Positions 8,610-17,468 of a DNA stretch of 64,000 nt are shown piece after piece. Both the position numbers and the translations under genes were made by a program. This DNA comes from CAZSRX01 sp964609675 [NCBI: uncultured Bacteroidota bacterium]. GTDB lineage: Bacteria > CLD3 > SB21. Position 1 is the first letter of the stretch; the number at the start of each line of letters is the position of its first letter. The notes beneath the pieces were generated by a model. That model was not told where the DNA came from. It did no database searches and saw only the letters and a list, made by a program, of their open reading frames with translations. The stretch spans positions 29,404 through 93,403 of the forward strand of contig CAZSRX010000013.1 in NCBI GenBank assembly GCA_964609675.1, in the 5' to 3' direction.

Positions 8610-9686
8610 ATGAAAGAAAAGAAAACAAGCGCTACACCCGACGGGAAGATATCTTCAAACAAAAAATTAATTTATTATGCGGTTGGGTTCGCAGTAATAC
8701 TTCTTATGGGCTGGTTTTTCATAAAGCAGTTTGACCTGTTTTCAGGCGGTAAAACGCCAAAAACCGTCGCTCGGTTTATATCCGAAGGCGATAGGGCGCT
8801 GGTTATTGATTCCGTTGAAATGGCGCTGAATCTTTACTTTAAAGCCTTTGACATTGATGAAAGCAATCCGGACATCAGCGCACGGATTGCTGAATGCTAT
8901 TATATGGCTGCCCTTAAGCACAAATTACGAAAAAATCTGGAAATGCGGAATACCATGTTTGACCAGTCTTTGTTTTACCTCAACCGGACATTTAGCCTGG
9001 CTCCCAACCACCCTTACGGCAATTACGTACTGGGCCTTCATGCTTATGACCGGAAGCAGATAGACAGTGCCCTGGCGCTTATGAGCGATGCCGATGCCCG
9101 TGGCGTAAGTACATTCATGCTTCATAACATACTGGCTGATTTATATAACGAGCGGGCCGAAACCAAAAACTGCATCGTCCAACTGAAAAAAGCGTACGAA
9201 CTTCGACCGGACGATCCCAACATCCTTTATAATTTGGGAGAGGCTTATTATCGCACCGGTAATTACAGTAAAGCGGTTGACTATCAGTCCCATCTTATTA
9301 AAATCATGCCGGAAAATCTGGAATATAAGGCCAACTACGCCGCATCCCTTTGGAAGGACGGTAATGAAAAAGCGGCCAAAGAGATTTTTAACCAGATACT
9401 ACAGAATCCTACCACAAAAAAACTAATGAATCATCATATCGTGGCCTGGACGCTTATTGACCGCGACGTCGATTATGAGTGGGGCCTCAAAATCGCTCAT
9501 GTGGCCGAAGATCTCAAACTCGGCGATGTCACAACTATGGATATTCTGGGCTGGGGTTATTATAAAGTCGGCAACTATAGAAAAGCCGTTGAATATCTTT
9601 CCAATTCATATAATAAAGAACCTGATGCGGAAAGTAAACGGCGTCTTGAAATGGCGCAGGATAAACTCAAGGCTTCAGGCCGCTAA
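8610..9686 (+). CDS. Membrane-anchored tetratricopeptide-repeat protein
   Basis: This 358-residue protein starts with a short Lys-rich segment and one membrane helix (about 22-43), so it should be anchored in the inner membrane with a large periplasmic part. The rest is helical repeats of the TPR type, with Gly/Ala/Pro positions recurring about every 34 residues (for example the stretches around NILYNLGEAYYRTGNYSKAV and ILGWGYYKVGNYRKAVEYL). TPR arrays mediate protein-protein contacts; partners are unknown. It follows polA by 23 bases with CGGAG before the ATG, and meets the opposing TPR gene at 9713 tail to tail. No catalytic domain is visible. Confidence 0.85.
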   Translation: MKEKKTSATPDGKISSNKKLIYYAVGFAVILLMGWFFIKQFDLFSGGKTPKTVARFISEGDRALVIDSVEMALNLYFKAFDIDESNPDISARIAECYYMAALKHKLRKNLEMRNTMFDQSLFYLNRTFSLAPNHPYGNYVLGLHAYDRKQIDSALALMSDADARGVSTFMLHNILADLYNERAETKNCIVQLKKAYELRPDDPNILYNLGEAYYRTGNYSKAVDYQSHLIKIMPENLEYKANYAASLWKDGNEKAAKEIFNQILQNPTTKKLMNHHIVAWTLIDRDVDYEWGLKIAHVAEDLKLGDVTTMDILGWGYYKVGNYRKAVEYLSNSYNKEPDAESKRRLEMAQDKLKASGR

Positions 9687-9712
9687 TTGAAAAAAAGTAT
9701 TCGGTAACTTTC

Positions 9713-11557
9713 TCAGGATTGGCGCTGCTGGTTTTTTTCAAGTATCCGTAATTTTTTTCTGACCTCTGGAATGAATATACTCCCGGGGAAACGGGTTATT
9801 ATTTGTTTATAAACCGCGATAGCCGCGTTAAGGTCGCCAATCTTTTCCATTAAAATATCGCCTTTAATTTTCAAAGCCAAATCCTGTCTCGGGCTGGATG
9901 CATACTCTTCTGACAGAGTGTTTAAGTAGGCCAAAGCATCCGCGTACCGTTTCAACAAAACCGCGTTTTCGGCGCTGAGTATCAACGCATCGTCGTTAAG
10001 AGGATGCCCGGGATAGGTATTGATAAATAATTGCAACTGAGCAATACTTTCGGCATAGCGCTTTTGACGATTCAGCAAACGGGCCCTGAAATAACTCTGC
10101 AACTTCATCGAATCATTTCCGGCATCCTGTAATATCAGTAAATCCGTCAGCGCATCATTTACAAATACTCCTTGGGGCGATCGGGTAATCCGGCTCAGCC
10201 AGACGCGCGCCGAGTCAAAACGACCCAGAAACAACATGCTTTCCGCCGTCCGGTATTGTGCTTTGTCCCTGAGTTCAGGCATACGGGTCTCTTTGAAAGT
10301 GTTTTGAAAATGTTTTAGAGCCGTTTCGATTCGGTTTTGCTGAAGGTAACACTCCCCAATCATAAATTTGGATTCCCAGACATAAAAGGAATTTACATTT
10401 CTACCGGCCACGGATAAAAAACAAGCCAGCGCTTCGTCATATTGGCCGTAGGTATTAAGGTAAATCATGCCCAACCGATAACGGCTTTCAATTTCCCAGT
10501 CGGTATCCGGATATCGATCAATGATTTTTTTATAAATTTCAACGGCGCCGGATGTAAATGCAGATTCGGATATGCGAATGGAATCCTGGCGTGAGAAGGC
10601 CGCCACGGAAGTGTCTCCCATCCGTTCATAACATTTGGCCAGGCCGAGTTCAGCCTGCGGCGCCTGAGGATACAAATTAATGAAGTATGAATAGGCGCGC
10701 ACGGAAACGGCGTACAAGTTATTATCAAAAAGCACCTGTGCAAAATTCAATATTTCGATACCCTGTTTCCCACTTAACCGGTCCAGACTTTTTACTTGTT
10801 CAAAAGCGCGGTCGTAATCCTGTTGCCGTATCAGAAAATCCAGCATCCAGCGTCCAACGGTAAGATCGCTGGTAATCCGGTAGTGCTCCTCCAGCGCTCT
10901 TATAACTTCGCGGTTAACTGCCGTATCGACGGGAAGCTGATACAATTGGGTGCGCACATAATTTTGGTAAGCTTTATTGTTTTCGTAATAACGCAGCATT
11001 TCCTGTGCCGCCCGGTAATATTCCTTCCGGTAGAAGTATAAGCGGCTTAATTCAAGCTGAAAGAGATTGTCCCGGTTAAGTTTTTTTCGTGCGGTCAGGT
11101 AAACGGTTGAAGCGTCTTCGAATCGCCGGTTTTCCAGGAGGAGTCCGGCCAGATAGACGTACATTTCCTGCGAAATATTTTCCGTGGCAAGAAAACGGTT
11201 AATGAGCCGTTCCGCAACCGCTGTTTTTCCGGTACGCAGGTACACATCGATCATCTCACCTAACAGAAGCAGGCTGGTTGTGTCCCGCGCATATTGTTTC
11301 TGGATAATTTTGAGACGCTCTTCATCGCGCTGAAGGAAGCGGTATAATGATTTCAGCGGTTCACTGATTCTTGCGTCTAATGAATCCGCCGCATACAATT
11401 TTTCAAGAATCTGCAGAGCTTTTTCCGGCTGGCCGTCCTGCTCGAGCGCCTTGGCCATCTTAAGCTGTTGCTCCAGGCTCTGTGAAAAAACGAAAGTCCC
11501 TCCGGAAACTGTTAATATTAAAAAAAGGAGGCTATATCTAAAAGAACATTTAATCAC
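9713..11557 (-). CDS. Secreted TPR-repeat protein
   Basis: The 614-residue product begins with a classic signal peptide (charged start, hydrophobic core to about residue 25, cleavage near FSQS) and then consists of TPR/Sel1-like helical repeats to the end. The first third describes short repeats with QDGQPEKALQILEKLY-type spacing. The later part, with YPDTDW...YRLGMIYL and YPGHPLNDDALILSAENAVL, resembles the YbgF/BamD-like class of periplasmic TPRs. This suggests a periplasmic scaffold, but the function is not known. It is the last gene of a long run that includes an ECF sigma factor and a toastrack protein, separated from the latter by 30 bases. No terminator is obvious between it and the convergent gene. 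Confidence 0.8.
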   Translation of the reverse strand: MIKCSFRYSLLFLILTVSGGTFVFSQSLEQQLKMAKALEQDGQPEKALQILEKLYAADSLDARISEPLKSLYRFLQRDEERLKIIQKQYARDTTSLLLLGEMIDVYLRTGKTAVAERLINRFLATENISQEMYVYLAGLLLENRRFEDASTVYLTARKKLNRDNLFQLELSRLYFYRKEYYRAAQEMLRYYENNKAYQNYVRTQLYQLPVDTAVNREVIRALEEHYRITSDLTVGRWMLDFLIRQQDYDRAFEQVKSLDRLSGKQGIEILNFAQVLFDNNLYAVSVRAYSYFINLYPQAPQAELGLAKCYERMGDTSVAAFSRQDSIRISESAFTSGAVEIYKKIIDRYPDTDWEIESRYRLGMIYLNTYGQYDEALACFLSVAGRNVNSFYVWESKFMIGECYLQQNRIETALKHFQNTFKETRMPELRDKAQYRTAESMLFLGRFDSARVWLSRITRSPQGVFVNDALTDLLILQDAGNDSMKLQSYFRARLLNRQKRYAESIAQLQLFINTYPGHPLNDDALILSAENAVLLKRYADALAYLNTLSEEYASSPRQDLALKIKGDILMEKIGDLNAAIAVYKQIITRFPGSIFIPEVRKKLRILEKNQQRQS

Positions 11558-11587
11558 TCATTGTCTTTCTTTGTCTAGCTAAAAAAA

Positions 11588-12448
11588 TTATGGAATGCCT
11601 ATAACATCAATCTTACCGAGTCCGGCCTCAATGTTAATGGTCAAATCGGGATTATGGTCACGCCTTTTTTTGGAAAGGTACATTCCATTCGCGAGACTTT
11701 CAAAATAATCGGCATCAATATTTACTGAAGAAAGAAAATTATCCTGTGTGATAATCCGCGTCACCGCATCTTCAGGAATCAACAACACGGCTTTCCCCAC
11801 ACCGACCGATATATCCACGCGGTTGTTGTCAAATTGGGTACCGGTAAAATCAAGGCGGTAGGAACCCACGCCGCCCTGAAATTTCATCGATTCCATATTC
11901 GCGTGTCCCAATCCGTACAGATATAGTCGTGAGATGCCCGCGTCTATTTTCAGACTACGCAGACGTTCCCGGTTGGGTTTCTCGAATCGCAAAGTGATGG
12001 TACTGGCACCGCCGGACAAATAAATATCTTTTATCCGTAAATCCGTAAAGTCCATATCCCCGTTGCAGGCTCCAATATCAGCCTTCAGGAGGATCGGTAT
12101 CTGCCGCGTCAGTTCCAGCGTCCAGTTCTGGTCGCCGACATTAAAAATATTGACAGACTTACTTTGCTCAATGGATACAGTCAGCGCCCCTGCGGTACCG
12201 CTCTTTTCATAACGGACTTTTGGTTCGATATTATCATTCGTCTCAACGGCGGTCAGGCGGTATAACGCGTTATCGGCGGCTTTTTTTATCCTGAGTTTAC
12301 CGGAGCCGAAATCTATTTTCACTTTCAGTTCCTTCTCATCCGATAAATCTTTATGGAAGACGCGTTCCTGGGCGCTCAGGGTCACCACAAAGAGAAAAAT
12401 ACCCTTCCACACAAGACCGCATACATTGAGCAAACGCAGGACCGTCAT
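11588..12448 (-). CDS. Exported toastrack-type (LiaF/DUF2154-like) protein
   Basis: This 286-residue protein has a hydrophobic N-terminal segment ending near LSAQE, consistent with a signal peptide. The body is made of repeated short beta strands with Gly/Asp turns (GSGKLRIKKA, GVGSYRLDF, GVGKAVLLIPEDA, GLGKIDVIGIP). That is the layout of the toastrack fold seen in DUF2154/LiaF-like cell-envelope stress proteins. It begins two bases after the stop of the sigma factor gene, so the two are translationally coupled. Proteins of this fold often sit beside envelope-stress regulators. A role in sensing or controlling the sigma factor is possible but unproven, and there is no second membrane helix to span the inner membrane as an anti-sigma factor would. 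Confidence 0.7.
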   Translation of the reverse strand: MTVLRLLNVCGLVWKGIFLFVVTLSAQERVFHKDLSDEKELKVKIDFGSGKLRIKKAADNALYRLTAVETNDNIEPKVRYEKSGTAGALTVSIEQSKSVNIFNVGDQNWTLELTRQIPILLKADIGACNGDMDFTDLRIKDIYLSGGASTITLRFEKPNRERLRSLKIDAGISRLYLYGLGHANMESMKFQGGVGSYRLDFTGTQFDNNRVDISVGVGKAVLLIPEDAVTRIITQDNFLSSVNIDADYFESLANGMYLSKKRRDHNPDLTINIEAGLGKIDVIGIP

Positions 12449-12450
12449 GC

Positions 12451-13248
12451 TCAGTTTCCTTTCTCGATTTTGCCCTTAAGCCATTTATTGAGCATTTCCC
12501 GGGCTCGGAACAGTCGTGCCTTCACGGTACCAATGGGTATTTTGAGGATTTCCGATATTTCTTCATACGACAATTCCTCGGCATGACGCAGTTGAATGAC
12601 GGTACGGTAATTTTCAGGCAATGCATCAATCGCCGAACGGATTAATTCGCTGCGTTCTTTTTGCAGGATTTCCCTGTCCGGATAATAGGTCAGATCAGGA
12701 ATCTCATAATGGTACGTGTCGTCTTGATGGCTGACCGGCGCATCAATCGAAAACATTTGCAGCTTTTTTTTCCGCAGATGGTCGATACAGTTGTTGGAAG
12801 CGATTTTATACAACCAGGTACTGAAAGCGTACTCGTAATTGAAATGGGGCAGTGAGGCAAAGGCCTTCATAAAAGCCTCCTGCACCAGATCCTGTGCCTC
12901 ATCGGCCGAATGAACCATTTTAAGCATCAGATGATATATTTGCGGCTGATAACGCTTCATCAGATTTTCATAGGCTTTTTGTTCGCCGCTAATCGCAAGC
13001 CGAATAAATCTGAAATCTTCCTGTTTTTGTTTTTCGCGTTTTTCATCCTCATTGTCGGTTCCGTCTTCAGTATGGATTTTCCTTGATGCTTCCTCTTGGG
13101 TTGCGTTTATTTTCGAATGAACCGTTTTTTTATCTGGGACTCGAGCCGTCGCTTTTCGTAAGTTCCGGGATGCCATAAAGCGTTTCTTTATTATACGTCG
13201 TATTAAGAGTATTGTTTCTTTTTTTTTACTTCCAGGTTTTAATACCAT
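12451..13248 (-). CDS. ECF-family RNA polymerase sigma factor
   Basis: This is a sigma-70 family protein of the ECF (RpoE) type. Region 2 runs from about 93 to 160 with the DEAQDLVQEAFMKAF core, and region 4 from about 205 to 258 with ALPENYRTVIQLRH and the helix-turn-helix around EISEILKIPIGTVKARLFRA. Regions 1.1 and 3 are absent, as expected for ECF factors. The first roughly 90 residues are Lys/Glu-rich and low in complexity, which is longer than usual. The ATG at 13248 lies inside the preceding gene, and another ATG at 13176 would shorten the protein by 24 residues. Neither has a good ribosome site, so the start is uncertain. No anti-sigma factor gene is recognised next to it. Confidence 0.92.
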   Translation of the reverse strand: MVLKPGSKKKETILLIRRIIKKRFMASRNLRKATARVPDKKTVHSKINATQEEASRKIHTEDGTDNEDEKREKQKQEDFRFIRLAISGEQKAYENLMKRYQPQIYHLMLKMVHSADEAQDLVQEAFMKAFASLPHFNYEYAFSTWLYKIASNNCIDHLRKKKLQMFSIDAPVSHQDDTYHYEIPDLTYYPDREILQKERSELIRSAIDALPENYRTVIQLRHAEELSYEEISEILKIPIGTVKARLFRAREMLNKWLKGKIEKGN

Positions 13249-14554
13249 GCTTATCGAGCGTGGCTAAAACCAACGGTTGCATCGCCGGTTGAAAGTCAGC
13301 GGTTTTATAAGCCCCCAGCACCCGTCTGGCCGCTTCTTCCAGTATGGTTTCTTTATTAGTATATATGGTGGCAAGGGCTTCCCCGCGGCGCACCGGATCG
13401 CCTGTTTTTTTATGTATGATAATACCGGCGGTGTAATCAATGGGATCTTCCTTGGTCTGGCGACCGGCTCCGATGAGTATCCCGGTAAGGCCTATTTCAA
13501 AACTGTCTATCGATTGAATATAGCCGTCCGAAGTAGATTGCACCTCGCGGGCAAAACGGGCAACGGGATACGTATCAGGATTTTTAACCACGGACACATC
13601 GCCGGAGTGCGCGTCAACCATTTCGATGAATTTTTCAAACGCCCGGCCGTTGTTCAGGTTCTGCCGGCACAGTTCGCATGCGGCCTCATACGATATATTC
13701 TTGCGGCTGAAAAGAACCATAAAGGCGGTCAGCGTTACGGTAAGGTCAATAATATCCTTTGGGCCGCGTCCCTGAAGCACGTCAATGGATTCCTTCATTT
13801 CCAGCCAGTTTCCGACAGCATTACCGAGCGGCTGGTTCATATCGGTCAGTACAGCCACCACCGATTTACCGGCTCCTTCGCCGATGGCCACTAAATGCTG
13901 GGCCAAATCTACGGCTTGCTCATAAGTTTTCATGAACGCTCCGGATCCCACTTTGACGTCCAGGACCAGCGCGTCGATGCCTTCGGCGAGTTTTTTGCTC
14001 ATTATACTGGCTGAAATCAGCGGAATGGATTCTACGGTGCCGGTCACGTCACGGAGGGCGTACAATTTCTTATCAGCAGGCGCAATCTCTCCGGTCTGTC
14101 CGATCATGCAAACCCCTATTTTTTTAAGCGTAGCGATAAATCGCTCAATGGGTAAATCCACTTTGAAACCGGGTATGGATTCCAGTTTATCGAGCGTCCC
14201 GCCGGTATGGCCCAGACCGCGTCCACTGATCATCGGCACGACCACGCCGAGAGAAGCCGCTAGCGGGGCCAGCATCAGGGAAATCTTGTCGCCTACCCCA
14301 CCGGTACTGTGCTTATCCACCTTTACGCCCGGTACCGATGAAAGATCCACGACAACTCCGGAATCCCGCATGGCCAGCGTCAGTTGAGTGGTTTCTTCAA
14401 AATTCATCCCGTTAAAAAAAATCGCCATCAACAGCGCGGACATCTGGTAATCCGGTATATGCCCCTCCGTATATTCCCGGACGACGGAACGGATTTCTTC
14501 CGGCGACAAGGTCTGTTTATTTCGCTTTTTGAGAATAATTTCGTAGACGCTCAT
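13226..14554 (-). CDS. pdp: Pyrimidine-nucleoside phosphorylase (thymidine phosphorylase family)
   Basis: The 442-residue enzyme cleaves thymidine, deoxyuridine or uridine with phosphate to give the base and (deoxy)ribose 1-phosphate in nucleoside salvage. The phosphate-binding motif KHSTGGVGDK (about 81-90) and the following SGRGLGHTGGTLDKLES signature are diagnostic. The C-terminal domain ends with the usual barrel-sandwich segment. Length fits DeoA and Pdp (430-440). DeoA and Pdp differ mainly in substrate range, and the sequence alone does not settle this. It overlaps the sigma factor reading frame by 23 bases and follows the methyltransferase gene by 27 bases. Confidence 0.95.
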   Translation of the reverse strand: MSVYEIILKKRNKQTLSPEEIRSVVREYTEGHIPDYQMSALLMAIFFNGMNFEETTQLTLAMRDSGVVVDLSSVPGVKVDKHSTGGVGDKISLMLAPLAASLGVVVPMISGRGLGHTGGTLDKLESIPGFKVDLPIERFIATLKKIGVCMIGQTGEIAPADKKLYALRDVTGTVESIPLISASIMSKKLAEGIDALVLDVKVGSGAFMKTYEQAVDLAQHLVAIGEGAGKSVVAVLTDMNQPLGNAVGNWLEMKESIDVLQGRGPKDIIDLTVTLTAFMVLFSRKNISYEAACELCRQNLNNGRAFEKFIEMVDAHSGDVSVVKNPDTYPVARFAREVQSTSDGYIQSIDSFEIGLTGILIGAGRQTKEDPIDYTAGIIIHKKTGDPVRRGEALATIYTNKETILEEAARRVLGAYKTADFQPAMQPLVLATLDKHGIKTWK

Positions 14555-14581
14555 GATTACACCTGATAGTTAAATGGCGGA

Positions 14582-15397
14582 TTATTTTTTCTGCAAGATA
14601 AAATGCGCCCGTTCGGAACATTCATGCACCGGCTCGTAAGTAAAATCGCCGAATAGGCCCCACACTTCCCACACCGACGCATCAATCAGATTTTTTAGGT
14701 CATCAAGCGGGTAGATTCGCTGCTGATGTTCCTCGCAATAGATAACGCCATCAGACTCAACTTCAATGATATGATGCTGAATCTTTCTTTCGGCGTCAAA
14801 AAAACCGTATCGTTTAAAGCGCTGCTGAGGATCCCACTCGTAAGTTCGCGAAAAATTTGTGCGTGAATTATATTCGGTGCTGACATCAAAAATAAATACA
14901 CCGTTCGGTTTCAGCAGACGGCTGACCCTATTCAGGCATGAAATAATTTCCCCGGTCGTGAGGAGGTAATTGACGCTATCATAGGCGCAAATAACCGCGT
15001 CAAAAGCGTGTGCCGAATGATAGTCTAACATATTCATGGCCTTAAACGAGATGTTGAGAGCCGCCCGTTTGCATTTTTTTCTGGCGATTTCAATCATCTC
15101 ATGACTGCGATCCGAGCAGGTTAGGTTGTATCCTTTCTGATAGAGTTCGATAGCCAGAGAACCGGTGCCGCAAGCTAATTCACAAATATCGAATACCGAA
15201 AAACCAAAGCGCCGGAAAATGCTGTCATAATAATCCGCCCATTCACGGTAAGAAATATGGCGCATCATACTGTCATAATAAGGCGCCAGGAAGGTATACG
15301 GCGGTACATGTTGTTTCTGTTTTGCGGTGAATTCCAAAGCGCTTTTAATCCTTAACAGATTATTGTCTGGCTGATAAAAAAAACCGGAACGCATCAC
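14582..15397 (-). CDS. Class I SAM-dependent methyltransferase
   Basis: The 271-residue protein has the Rossmann-type methyltransferase core. Motif I reads ELACGTGSLAIEL, followed by the acidic SAM-ribose strand (CSDRSHEMI) and the post-motif DAVICAYDSVNYLL. The C-terminal half is beta-rich, with a TYEWD...RFKRYGFFD segment, as in the methyltransferase-11/25 group of small-molecule enzymes. Substrate is not identifiable. The reading frame begins 38 bases inside the HAD gene. The first good homology-like stretch starts only around residue 30, so the real start could be a downstream non-ATG codon. It probably depends on translational coupling with the gene before it. Confidence 0.85.
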   Translation of the reverse strand: MMRSGFFYQPDNNLLRIKSALEFTAKQKQHVPPYTFLAPYYDSMMRHISYREWADYYDSIFRRFGFSVFDICELACGTGSLAIELYQKGYNLTCSDRSHEMIEIARKKCKRAALNISFKAMNMLDYHSAHAFDAVICAYDSVNYLLTTGEIISCLNRVSRLLKPNGVFIFDVSTEYNSRTNFSRTYEWDPQQRFKRYGFFDAERKIQHHIIEVESDGVIYCEEHQQRIYPLDDLKNLIDASVWEVWGLFGDFTYEPVHECSERAHFILQKK

Positions 15398-16064
15398 GGA
15401 TATCAGGAAAAATCCTGTCGGCTTCTGTGAGGTGCCCGGCGCTTAAAGTCGTGGTTACAGCGAAGCAGGTCATACCGGCGGCTTTGGCGGCCTGTATGCC
15501 GAGCGGCGCGTTTTCAAATACCAGACAGTGTTCGGGATTTGTTCCAACATTGAGCGCCGCTTTCTGATACGGTTCAGGATTGGGTTTGGTTTTAGTCACG
15601 TCGTCTGCCGTGACGACCGTATGGAACGAGCGGATAAGTGTTTCGGGAATCGTCGCTTCAATGCGGTCCCGGTGGGCGCCGGTGACCATGCCGAGCCGGA
15701 AACCGTTTTCATGACAGGCCGAAAGTATTTCCGTCACGCCTTCATATAATTCCGGAATATGGTTTTGCATATAATAACGGTTTTTCAGGTCGGCCAGCGG
15801 CGGAATATGATCTTCGCTGATACCATAAGTCCGGCAAAGCTGCTGCGCGATGGTGCGGAAACTTTGTCCTTCGAGAAGCGCGAACGGTTCCCATTCAATA
15901 TCAATGCCGTGTACTGCAAAAGCCGCCTGCCAGGATCGGAAATGCCCCTGCATGCTGTCCACCAGTACGCCATCCATATCAAACAACAAGGCCTCTACGG
16001 CCTTCAAATTGATTCGATGGCTCCTGTTGTTAATCGAGGTCGTATGGGTATGGAATGCGTTCAT
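15360..16064 (-). CDS. HAD-superfamily hydrolase, beta-phosphoglucomutase-like
   Basis: This 234-residue protein has motif I LLFDMDGVLVDS near 26-37, with the nucleophile and acid/base aspartates two residues apart. The helical cap (GHFRSWQAAFAVHG) is of the beta-phosphoglucomutase/phosphoglycolate phosphatase type. Motif II is the MVTGAHRD Thr, motif III the TKPNPEPY Lys, and motif IV the FENAPLGIQAAKAAGM region, in which the acidic pair is Glu rather than Asp. It should act on a small phosphorylated sugar or a similar compound. The ATG directly follows the hslU stop with no spacer and only a weak ribosome site, suggesting coupled translation. Confidence 0.88.
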   Translation of the reverse strand: MNAFHTHTTSINNRSHRINLKAVEALLFDMDGVLVDSMQGHFRSWQAAFAVHGIDIEWEPFALLEGQSFRTIAQQLCRTYGISEDHIPPLADLKNRYYMQNHIPELYEGVTEILSACHENGFRLGMVTGAHRDRIEATIPETLIRSFHTVVTADDVTKTKPNPEPYQKAALNVGTNPEHCLVFENAPLGIQAAKAAGMTCFAVTTTLSAGHLTEADRIFPDIRDAFRFFLSARQ

Positions 16065-17468
16065 CTATAATATATATTTACTTAAATCTTCATGGTTTAA
16101 TATCTTTTGTAATTTGTCGTGTACCATTGTTTCGGTAATAGTAATCTGCCGGATGCCGCTTTCCGGAATCTCATATAACCAGTCTTCAAGCAAGACGCTC
16201 ATGACGGTTTGCAGACGGCGCGCGCCGATATTTTCTGACCGCTGGTTCATTTCGGCTGCATAATCGGACAGCGCTTTAACGGCTTTGGCCGTGAATTCTA
16301 TAGCGACATCTTCAGTGCGGAATAATTCCGTGTATTGACGTATCAACGAATTTTTTGGTTCGACGAGGATCCGCTCAAAATCTTGCTGGTTGAGGCCGTG
16401 AAGATTTACCCGAATGGGAAAACGTCCCTGCAGTTCGGGAATGAGATCGCTGGGTTTCGACACATGAAAGGCTCCGGACGCTATGAACAAAATATGATCG
16501 GTACGGACTACGCCGTATTTGGTGTTGACGGCCGAGCCCTCGACAATCGGCAGCAGATCACGCTGGACGCCCTGCTGGGAAACATCCGGCCCATGAGCTT
16601 CACCGGGCATAGCAACAATCTTATCGATTTCATCAATAAACACAATCCCGGTTTCCTGTACACGCCGGAGCGCTTCCTGAATGACTTCTTCCATATCGAT
16701 GCGTTTCTGTGATTCCTCCTGAATCAGATAATGCCTCGCCTCAGCAACCGAAACGCGTTTTCTTTTTTTCTTTTTCGGCAGCGTGCCGCCGAGCATTTCC
16801 TGGAGGTTCATGCCCATTTCTTCCATACCAAACGGCGAAAATACCTGCATCATCGCCATGGTATCGGTTTGGGTGGTGAGTTCTACCATCCGGTTTTCTA
16901 AACGTCCTGATTGCAGTTGTTTCCGCAGTTTGTCGCGCGTGGTTTCATAGGATACGGATTTCTTTCTGGCTGTTTTACCTTCAGGCGCTTCGGGTAGCAA
17001 CAGATCCAGCAGGGCGTCCTCGGCGGCAGCTTCCACCATAGGTCTTATTGCTTCCAGCCTTTCTTTCTTTACCATATTAACGCCAATATCGGTCAAGTCG
17101 CGAATCATGGAATCCACATCACGTCCCACATAACCCACTTCGGTATATTTGGAGGCTTCGACTTTAATGAATGGCGCTTGCGTAATACGGGCCATTCGCC
17201 GAGCCATTTCCGTTTTGCCTACGCCCGTAGGACCAATCAGGATGATATTGTTGGGAATAATTTCATCCCTGAGCGCCGGGTCGGCATGCTGACGCCGCCA
17301 GCGGTTTCGAAGAGCAATAGCAACGGCTTTCTTGGCCTCGTCCTGCCCGATAATATATTTATCGAGTTCTTTGACGATGGCTCTGGGCGTCAAATATTTT
17401 TCATCTTCCCGCCGTTTCGTGGCCGGAGGCACATCCGTGCGCGTAAACAATGTGTTTTTACCAGCCAT
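16065..17468 (-). CDS. hslU: ATP-dependent protease ATPase subunit HslU (ClpY)
   Basis: At 467 residues this is a full AAA+ unfoldase of the HslUV proteasome-like protease. The N-terminal N-domain signature LTPRAIVKELDKYIIGQ starts near 26, Walker A GPTGVGKT is at 79-86, and Walker B FIDEIDKI follows the charged I-domain. The protein ends in EDLSKYIL, matching the C-terminal octapeptide that HslU uses to open HslV (EDLSRFIL in E. coli). Yet hslV, normally directly upstream, is not here; the preceding gene is a RelA/SpoT-like protein. Because the docking tail is kept, HslV is probably encoded elsewhere. The start ATG shares a base with the preceding stop (TAATG). Confidence 0.97.
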   Translation of the reverse strand: MAGKNTLFTRTDVPPATKRREDEKYLTPRAIVKELDKYIIGQDEAKKAVAIALRNRWRRQHADPALRDEIIPNNIILIGPTGVGKTEMARRMARITQAPFIKVEASKYTEVGYVGRDVDSMIRDLTDIGVNMVKKERLEAIRPMVEAAAEDALLDLLLPEAPEGKTARKKSVSYETTRDKLRKQLQSGRLENRMVELTTQTDTMAMMQVFSPFGMEEMGMNLQEMLGGTLPKKKKRKRVSVAEARHYLIQEESQKRIDMEEVIQEALRRVQETGIVFIDEIDKIVAMPGEAHGPDVSQQGVQRDLLPIVEGSAVNTKYGVVRTDHILFIASGAFHVSKPSDLIPELQGRFPIRVNLHGLNQQDFERILVEPKNSLIRQYTELFRTEDVAIEFTAKAVKALSDYAAEMNQRSENIGARRLQTVMSVLLEDWLYEIPESGIRQITITETMVHDKLQKILNHEDLSKYIL

